Source: Pseudopedobacter saltans (lineage in GTDB: Bacteria; Bacteroidota; Bacteroidia; Chitinophagales; Chitinophagaceae). Taken from it: a stretch of DNA of 5,924 bases. A program made the position numbers and the translations under genes. Below, piece by piece: positions 1 through 4,324 of the stretch. The notes under the pieces are model-generated. The model was not told the origin of the DNA. It saw nothing but the letters and a program-made list of their open reading frames with translations, and searched no databases. Location: contig QFOI01000231.1 of NCBI GenBank assembly GCA_003241175.1, positions 1-5,924 of the forward strand, given 5' to 3'. Position 1 is the first letter of the stretch. Every line of letters starts with the position of its first letter.

Positions 1-691
1 ATTGTTGATTAGTTTGACCCGCTTCCTGTTTCGCTTGCTGTTGCATTTGTTGGTTTGCAGAAATCAAGAATTCAACTCTTCTATTTTGAGCACGACCTTG
101 TTCAGTATCGTTAGAATATTTAGGTGCATTCATACCATAACCTTTTATAGTTATACGAGATGCATTGATACCATTTGCTTTAAGGTAGTCAGCAACCGAT
201 GTAGCTCTCTTTACGGAAAGACCTTGGTTGTATTCGGCAGTACCTTTATTGTCGGTGTGTCCTTGAATTTCTATGTTTGTATCAGGATATTTATTCAAAA
301 TGGTAATCAAGCTATTCAAAGTCGATCTAGACGCATCTGTCAAAGAATAACTATCAAAACCATACAAAACAGCACTACTAAACTCAACTGTAATACCTTC
401 GTCTACACGTTCCACTTTAGCACCGGGAACTTGTGTTTTAATGTCTTCAGCTTGTTTGTCCATCTTTTTTCCAATGATAGCACCAGCACCACCACCAACT
501 GCGGCACCAATAATAGCGCCTAAGGCAGTGTTTCCTGCCATTTTACCAATGATACCACCAGCTACGGCACCACCGCCAACACCAACTGCGGCACCTCTTT
601 CGGTTTTGTTAGCATTGTTCCAAGTACTACATGAACTTAAAAATGTTGCAATAGCAACCAACGTCAATAAGGGTAATTTAATGTATTTCAT
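1..691 (-). CDS. OmpA-family glycine-zipper lipoprotein (3' end outside window)
   Basis: Predicted outer-membrane or periplasm-facing lipoprotein that grips peptidoglycan. The reading frame begins at an ATG at 689-691 and stays open to the left edge, giving 230 codons and no stop, so the C-terminus is missing. Residues 1-21 form a lipoprotein signal: a K-rich start, a hydrophobic stretch and a lipobox LSSC with the lipidated Cys at 21. Residues 33-74 are very rich in Gly and Ala with GxxxG-like spacing, a glycine zipper suited to membrane insertion or helix packing. Residues about 100-210 are an OmpA C-terminal domain: GFDSYSL near 111, GHTDNKG at 144-150, and LSVKRATSVADYL at 158-170. Asp147 and Arg162 are 15 residues apart, like the pair that binds diaminopimelate in OmpA homologues. 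A Gln-rich tail starts near 213. The architecture matches YiaD-like proteins. A 93-bp gap and a terminator-like hairpin separate it from the upstream CBS gene, so it is probably transcribed alone. The only upstream promoter-like match (ATAATTTG, 734-741) is imperfect. Confidence 0.93.
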   Translation of the reverse strand, partial: MKYIKLPLLTLVAIATFLSSCSTWNNANKTERGAAVGVGGGAVAGGIIGKMAGNTALGAIIGAAVGGGAGAIIGKKMDKQAEDIKTQVPGAKVERVDEGITVEFSSAVLYGFDSYSLTDASRSTLNSLITILNKYPDTNIEIQGHTDNKGTAEYNQGLSVKRATSVADYLKANGINASRITIKGYGMNAPKYSNDTEQGRAQNRRVEFLISANQQMQQQAKQEAGQTNQQ

Positions 692-704
692 TGTTTAAAA
701 ATTT

Positions 705-718
705 GTATTTCCAAATAC
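705..718. repeat. Short perfect inverted repeat in the leader of the OmpA-family gene
   Basis: GTATTT and AAATAC are separated by two bases (CC on the plus strand) and lie 14 bases before the ATG of the OmpA-family lipoprotein. The two arms pair perfectly over 6 bp. It could be a small protein-binding site or a weak leader structure. An AT-rich repeat of this size also arises by chance, so no role is assigned. Confidence 0.3.
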
Positions 719-774
719 TTGAGTGATAGTAACCAAATTATATACCAATCTGGGTTAGGATCGATAATCTTTAT

Positions 775-798
775 AAAAAAAATCTTAAATGTTAAGAT
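775..798 (-). terminator. AT-rich hairpin plus T-run at the end of the CBS gene
   Basis: Read on the minus strand, ATCTTAA, a CAT loop and TTAAGAT form a perfect 7-bp stem (782-798), followed directly by a run of eight T's (775-782, overlapping the last stem base). This is the layout of a factor-independent terminator. It sits exactly where the five-gene minus-strand operon should end, ahead of a separately transcribed lipoprotein gene. The stem has only one G-C pair, so termination may be weak. The TAA stop codon of the CBS gene (785-787) lies inside the hairpin. Confidence 0.5.
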
Positions 799-1444
799 AA
801 TTGATCAAAGCGTCATAGTTGGATTTCAATTCATTTTCATAGGACTCTTGGCCAAAATAATAACGAATATGGTAATCGTACCTTTGCAAAGTGGCAACCA
901 CGTCAGAAACGTCCTCTCTGCTGATTTTCATATTGATGACGAACAGCCCCGTTTCTTTTTCCATATAAGTATTAAGTTGCACAATATCTGCATCGTTAGT
1001 CTCCACCAATCTTGCCAACTCTCCAAATGAATAGTCGTTTCGATCCATTTCTATCGTAATGGAACCGCTAGGAGCATCTTCCATGCCCAATAATGTAGCA
1101 ACTGCTGGAATGAGATCCTCTACAGTGACAACACCAACATATTCTCCATCTTTGGAATGTACAGCGACAATCGGTGCACGTTGGTTTGCCATTAACCGTA
1201 AAGCTCGAAAAACATGATCGTCTTCCGCAACCCATTCAGGTGCAAGTCCCGCTAACAGATCAACAAGATTTTCTTCTTTTCTAATTTGCAATATGTTCCT
1301 CGAAACAACACCCAAAAACTTATTGCCATCCAATAAAGGAATGGCATTGATATGTAAGCTGTCTAGTTGCACTTCGACATCCTTACGATTGTCTTTAACC
1401 GAAATCGTAGGATAATCTGTCTTGGTAATTAGTTTGCATAACAT
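785..1444 (-). CDS. CBS-pair protein with C-terminal ACT-like domain
   Basis: A 219-residue soluble protein, probably a cytoplasmic sensor of adenine nucleotides or a similar small ligand. CBS motif 1 covers about residues 1-54 and ends in FLGVVSRNILQI. CBS motif 2 covers about 63-120, with the characteristic GVVTVEDL at 104-111. Residues about 127-199 (from SITIEM to IRYYFG) look like an ACT-type beta-alpha-beta fold, giving an AcuB-like arrangement. No catalytic domain is present, so it is likely a regulatory partner. CBS pairs in general bind AMP, ATP or S-adenosylmethionine; which one applies here cannot be read from sequence. The ATG at 1442-1444 leaves a 27-bp gap after the alpha/beta hydrolase gene, consistent with being last in the operon. 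A terminator-like hairpin spans its stop codon. Confidence 0.88.
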   Translation of the reverse strand: MLCKLITKTDYPTISVKDNRKDVEVQLDSLHINAIPLLDGNKFLGVVSRNILQIRKEENLVDLLAGLAPEWVAEDDHVFRALRLMANQRAPIVAVHSKDGEYVGVVTVEDLIPAVATLLGMEDAPSGSITIEMDRNDYSFGELARLVETNDADIVQLNTYMEKETGLFVINMKISREDVSDVVATLQRYDYHIRYYFGQESYENELKSNYDALINYLNI

Positions 1445-1471
1445 AGAATAAAGTTTTTATACGTTGTAAAA

Positions 1472-2242
1472 CTATGCAGGCGATCCGCTATTTTTCTGTA
1501 AAAACGGCTCCAAAATATTATTGAACTCTACAGGAACTTCCATCATAGGAGCATGACCACACTTATCAATAAAATGAAGTTCGCTATTAGGAATAAGTTT
1601 TTTAAACTCCTCGCCAACGAATGGAGGCGTAACAATGTCGTTGTTACCCCAGATCAACAAGGTTGGCTGTTTGATGTGATTCAGTTCTTCTCCAAGATTA
1701 TTGCGGATGGCACTTTTGGCCAATGCAATAATCTTGACGACTTTCAATCTGTTATTGGTTATTTCAAAAACCTCATCTACTAATTCTTTGGTCGCCAATT
1801 CAGGATCGTAGAAAGTCATGGCCGTCTTCTTTTTGATATAGTCATAGTCACCGCGCTTAGGATAGCTATCTCCCATCCCACTTTCAAACAAACCAGAACT
1901 TCCCGTCAAAATAAGTGTGCGTACCCGTTCAGGATGTTTTAAAATGTACATTAATGCGACATGACCACCAAGAGAATTACCCAATAGATGTATCCCTTGA
2001 AGATTGAATGTTTCCACTAAGCGATTGACATATCTGGCAAGCCCTGAAACGCTTGTATTGATTAAATCCAAATCCAACAACGGCATTATGGGCACCAATA
2101 CGCGAAACTTCGCTTTAAAATGCTCAATGACACCTTCAAAATTGCTCAATTCTCCAAAAAGACCATGTAACAACAAAAGAGGTTCACCCTCTCCTGCCTC
2201 TACATACCTAAATTTATCCAGATTTTTTATTTCGTACTTCAT
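1472..2242 (-). CDS. Alpha/beta-fold hydrolase
   Basis: A 256-residue cytoplasmic serine hydrolase of the alpha/beta superfamily, of typical single-domain length and with no signal peptide. The oxyanion-hole motif LLLLHGLFG is at residues 22-30. The nucleophile elbow GNSLGG is at 88-93 with Ser90. The acid is Asp202 in LLIWGNNDIVTPP, and the general base is His230 in CGHAPMMEVP. A helical cap lies roughly at residues 120-185. The triad order and spacing resemble the MhpC/BioH/haloperoxidase-like group, but the substrate cannot be named. An esterase, C-C bond hydrolase or thioesterase role are all possible. It starts with an ATG at 2240-2242, 32 bp after the cvpA-like gene, and is followed 27 bp later by the CBS gene. 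A TACTTTTG sequence at 2251-2258 matches the Bacteroidota -7 consensus and could allow extra transcription of the last two genes. Confidence 0.9.
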   Translation of the reverse strand: MKYEIKNLDKFRYVEAGEGEPLLLLHGLFGELSNFEGVIEHFKAKFRVLVPIMPLLDLDLINTSVSGLARYVNRLVETFNLQGIHLLGNSLGGHVALMYILKHPERVRTLILTGSSGLFESGMGDSYPKRGDYDYIKKKTAMTFYDPELATKELVDEVFEITNNRLKVVKIIALAKSAIRNNLGEELNHIKQPTLLIWGNNDIVTPPFVGEEFKKLIPNSELHFIDKCGHAPMMEVPVEFNNILEPFLQKNSGSPA

Positions 2243-2250
2243 ACTCTATT

Positions 2251-2283
2251 CAAAAGTAATAATCCTTTCACCCATTACTTCAT
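2251..2283 (-). promoter_or_regulatory. Possible internal promoter before the alpha/beta hydrolase
   Basis: TACTTTTG at 2251-2258 on the minus strand fits TAnnTTTG exactly. The best -33 candidate at 22-bp spacing is ATG (2281-2283), one base off TTG. The predicted transcript would start only a few bases before the ATG at 2242, giving a nearly leaderless message. The match lies in an AT-rich gap and may be chance. Confidence 0.25.
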
Positions 2284-2796
2284 TTTTTCAAAACCAGCCT
2301 TGATTTTTCCCAATATATCCTGAAACCAAGGTATAAATTTCCCAATACCTTCTACAGCTGTAGGCCCCCATGGTTGTATCAATGGATAAGTCTTTGAATT
2401 ACTGACCATTGATGGCGAAATTAATGAAATTCCGGACGCATAAAACAATATAATACTGTATATGGAAAAATAGCCCAACACGAACAACAATATACCGCCC
2501 AACCTATTCAAAGTGCCTAAATGTAAGGTTTTTAATAGCTTCTGCACACTATTGCCCAATATACGAACCAAAAACATAGTGACAGCCATTATCAACGCAA
2601 AAACCAAAAAAGGCACCCAAAAAGCGTGCTCACCTTTGGATTGGAAATATTCGGACAGTTTGGCAGAAAAGGTTAACGCCGCCATCATCCCTATAAACAC
2701 AGCCATCACCGAACAGATAGCGACAACTAAACCTTTTTTCCATCCTTTGTAAATAGCCATTGACAACAAGACAATGGATATGAAATCTATGATCAC
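2275..2796 (-). CDS. CvpA family inner-membrane protein
   Basis: A 173-residue integral membrane protein of the CvpA family, whose founding member is needed for colicin V production in E. coli and whose molecular function is still unclear. Four hydrophobic segments are visible at about residues 2-16, 23-43, 60-79 and 100-120. The first two are joined by the family-typical YKGWKKGL turn (16-23). The NRLGG motif at 97-101 leads into the fourth segment, again typical of CvpA. The C-terminal ~45 residues are more polar and include PWFQDILGKIKAGFEK, probably an amphipathic helix. The start codon is GTG (2794-2796), not ATG. It is favoured because the family N-terminus is short and begins directly with this hydrophobic helix, and because it gives a GTGA overlap with the TGA of the upstream GatB/YqeY gene, implying translational coupling. 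The next in-frame ATG (codon 13) would cut away the first membrane segment. Confidence 0.87.
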   Translation of the reverse strand: MIIDFISIVLLSMAIYKGWKKGLVVAICSVMAVFIGMMAALTFSAKLSEYFQSKGEHAFWVPFLVFALIMAVTMFLVRILGNSVQKLLKTLHLGTLNRLGGILLFVLGYFSIYSIILFYASGISLISPSMVSNSKTYPLIQPWGPTAVEGIGKFIPWFQDILGKIKAGFEKMK

Positions 2797-3245
2797 TTTG
2801 CCAACAATTCTTTTACCGTAGTGGATATGGCTCGGCCATCAGCTTTTCCAGCCAAAGCTTTGGAAGCGGCGCCCATTACTTTCCCCATATCAGCGGGAGA
2901 TGTAGCGCCAACCTCACTGATAATTTTAGCTATCTCCGCACACAATTCCTCTTGAGTTAATTGTTTAGGTAAAAACTTTTCTATAACAGCGATTTCTTCT
3001 TGTTCTTTATGAGCAAGGTCTTCTCTGTTTTGTTTATGGTAAAGATCTGCTGAGTCACGTCTTTCTTTTGCCATTTTAGCCAACATTTTGATTTCACCTT
3101 CAGGAGAAATTTCACCATTGGCACCTGGTTCCACTTTTGCTTTGATGATTTCAGCTTTGATGGCACGCAACGCACGGAGCGTTGGTTCGTCTTTTGCCTT
3201 CATTGCTTCCTTCATATGCGTCATTATATCTTGTTCTAAAGCCAT
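2793..3245 (-). CDS. GatB/YqeY domain-containing protein
   Basis: A 150-residue soluble protein, full length for the stand-alone YqeY family (about 150 residues). It is related to the C-terminal helical domain of GatB, the amidotransferase subunit that acts on misacylated tRNA. Residues about 5-60 hold the highly charged helical part, with the pattern MKEAMKAKDEPTLRALRAIK near the N-terminus. FLPKQLTQEEL follows at about 90-100. The C-terminal part contains SPADMGKVMGAASKALAGKADG and then a last helix ending VKELLAK, matching the family's conserved G-KVM--- and G-ADG pattern. Tail-domain homology suggests RNA or tRNA contact, but the free-standing proteins have no settled function. It begins with an ATG at 3243-3245, 28 bp after gldC, and its TGA overlaps the GTG start of the cvpA-like gene by 4 bp. 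Confidence 0.92.
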   Translation of the reverse strand: MALEQDIMTHMKEAMKAKDEPTLRALRAIKAEIIKAKVEPGANGEISPEGEIKMLAKMAKERRDSADLYHKQNREDLAHKEQEEIAVIEKFLPKQLTQEELCAEIAKIISEVGATSPADMGKVMGAASKALAGKADGRAISTTVKELLAK

Positions 3246-3273
3246 TTTGATATGATTTTGTATTTAATATAAA

Positions 3274-3624
3274 CTAGTTTGCTTTGTTTTCTTCAATTTG
3301 TTTAGCTCGGAATTTCTCATTGAAAGATTTGGCAAAATTTTTCAAATCCTCTGCCATATCCGCATATTGTGTCGCCCGTTGAAACGTGCTAGCCATGCTC
3401 GACAATGTTTGGTAAAAGAAATCACCCATCTCGTCCACCATCATGTCTTTCGTCCAAAGATCTATGCGAAGTGCGCTCTTATCCCCACTATCCCAAAAAG
3501 CCACCATCATAGCTTTAGCTGCTTGAGCATCGTCAGCAGAGCTGTCAGATGCTTTCCAACTAATAGAATCCGGTACTTTCTTTTCGTCCAATACAACGTC
3601 TATACTTATGGTTGATTTATGCAT
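3274..3624 (-). CDS. gldC: Gliding motility-associated protein GldC
   Basis: A 116-residue soluble protein without signal peptide or membrane segment, recognised as GldC. The best-conserved stretch is residues 53-85, RIDLWTKDMMVDEM followed by FFYQTLSSMASTFQRAT. The N-terminal strand STISIDVVLDEKKVPDSISW (4-23) also fits the family. In Flavobacterium johnsoniae GldC boosts gliding but is not absolutely required, and the family also occurs in Bacteroidota that do not glide, so motility cannot be inferred from it. In gliding flavobacteria gldC often follows gldB. Here no gldB is adjacent: upstream is a divergent DinB gene and downstream is the GatB/YqeY gene 28 bp away. gldC therefore leads the minus-strand operon. 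A TAACTTTG promoter element lies 20 bp before its ATG (3622-3624), predicting a short leader of about 15 bases. Confidence 0.93.
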   Translation of the reverse strand: MHKSTISIDVVLDEKKVPDSISWKASDSSADDAQAAKAMMVAFWDSGDKSALRIDLWTKDMMVDEMGDFFYQTLSSMASTFQRATQYADMAEDLKNFAKSFNEKFRAKQIEENKAN

Positions 3625-3643
3625 TTTCTATTTTTTGAGGTAG

Positions 3644-3677
3644 CAAAGTTAAACAAAGCCAAGCTATTTTGTTACAG
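3644..3677 (-). promoter_or_regulatory. gldC: Predicted promoter of the gldC operon
   Basis: TAACTTTG at 3644-3651 on the minus strand is an exact match to the Bacteroidota -7 consensus TAnnTTTG. A -33 TTG is not perfect: the closest is CTG at 3675-3677 with 23-bp spacing. Transcription would begin around 3637-3640, giving a leader of about 15 bases before the gldC ATG. The position in a divergent intergenic region supports it. Confidence 0.6.
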
Positions 3678-3684
3678 ATTCATG

Positions 3685-3697
3685 AATGTATTACATT
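3685..3697. promoter_or_regulatory. 13-bp palindrome between the divergent promoters (candidate operator)
   Basis: AATGTA and TACATT form a perfect inverted repeat with a single T in the centre. It ends 10 bp before the plus-strand TAACTTTG element and covers the expected -33 position of that promoter. It also lies 34-46 bp upstream of the gldC -7 element, so a bound protein could affect both directions. No known regulator is matched with confidence. Confidence 0.35.
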
Positions 3698-3715
3698 ACG
3701 CAAACGTTAACTTTG
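3686..3715 (+). promoter_or_regulatory. Predicted promoter of the DinB-family gene
   Basis: TAACTTTG at 3708-3715 matches TAnnTTTG exactly and is identical to the element driving gldC in the other direction. The -33 element is imperfect: ATG at 3686-3688, 19 bp upstream. The transcript would start near 3720, leaving a leader of about 75 bases that is AT-rich with no riboswitch-like structure that I could see. Confidence 0.55.
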
Positions 3716-3796
3716 GAGTATTGCATGACTTTAAGACAATTCATTAAGGTAGATGTTCGCTTAAAAGACATTTTCTAATAAAAAATTATTTCCGAT

Positions 3797-4324
3797 ATGC
3801 CTAGACCATTATCCAATACCTACTCACCATTTATGCAAGGATATATTGATCGCACTACAGGTAATAATGTGCAGGAAATTGTCGATAATCACCACCAACA
3901 GTTGGTAGATTTTTACATGTCCATTCCCGAGGACATGAGCGATTTTCGTTACGCAGCAAACAAATGGTCGATCAAGGAAATTGTCTTCCATGTCATTGAT
4001 ACGGATCTGATATTTGGCTTTAGAGCCTTGTCGATCTCTCGCGGAGAAACTCAAGTATTGAATGGTTTTGACCAAGACCAGTACATACAAAATGCCGCAG
4101 TAGACCAACAAACATTTGCGGCATTGAAGCAAATGTTCCAAGCGCAAAGAGAGAGTACAAAACATTTAGTTCTGTCTTTTACAGAACAACAACTACAAAC
4201 AATCGGAAAAGTAGCAGACTATTCTTTGAGTGTTAATGCTGCTTGCTTCGTACTTTTTGGTCATGCGCTGCACCACATGCATGTATTGCAAGAACGATAT
4301 TTTCCTTTAAAAAGGATACAATAG
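3797..4324 (+). CDS. DinB family (DinB_2-like) putative metal-dependent protein
   Basis: A 175-residue cytoplasmic four-helix-bundle protein of the DinB/YfiT superfamily. Members bind a divalent metal through three His residues; some are thiol transferases or hydrolases, many are uncharacterised. The conserved features are NKWSIKEIVFHVIDTD (55-70) with His65, and GHALHHMHVLQERY (155-168) with His156 and His160, plus extra His at 159 and 162. A His pair at 32-33 in the first helix may supply another ligand. The end pattern GH--HH----ERY is typical of Bacteroidota members of this superfamily. This is not the DNA polymerase IV that shares the dinB name. The ATG at 3797 has no clear Shine-Dalgarno site, as usual in this phylum. 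It is transcribed away from gldC and converges on the TonB-dependent receptor gene; the last 18 bp overlap that gene's 3' end. The substrate is unknown. Confidence 0.88.
   Translation: MPRPLSNTYSPFMQGYIDRTTGNNVQEIVDNHHQQLVDFYMSIPEDMSDFRYAANKWSIKEIVFHVIDTDLIFGFRALSISRGETQVLNGFDQDQYIQNAAVDQQTFAALKQMFQAQRESTKHLVLSFTEQQLQTIGKVADYSLSVNAACFVLFGHALHHMHVLQERYFPLKRIQ

Noticed and set aside
2..698. Two plus-strand open frames (2-523 and 441-698), the second rich in Ala and Pro
   Set aside because: They are antisense to the OmpA-family lipoprotein; the Ala/Pro richness is the complement of its glycine-zipper codons. The minus-strand frame has a lipobox and clear OmpA motifs.
734..741. ATAATTTG as the promoter of the OmpA-family gene
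   Set aside because: The first two bases do not fit TAnnTTTG and no TTG lies at the right distance upstream, so it is too weak to list as a feature.
719..1030. Plus-strand open frame of 103 codons
   Set aside because: It lies opposite the CBS-domain gene and has no recognisable features.
2981..3175. Minus-strand 64-codon frame inside the YqeY-like gene
   Set aside because: It is a frame-shifted, Lys-rich shadow of a well-conserved family gene.
3824..4165. Minus-strand 113-codon frame opposite the DinB gene
   Set aside because: It has no family features, while the plus-strand frame carries the His motifs of the DinB fold.
4303..4316. Inverted repeat TCCTTT-AA-AAAGGA in the convergent overlap, as a bidirectional terminator
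   Set aside because: The loop is only two bases, the stem is short, and neither strand has a T-run after it.
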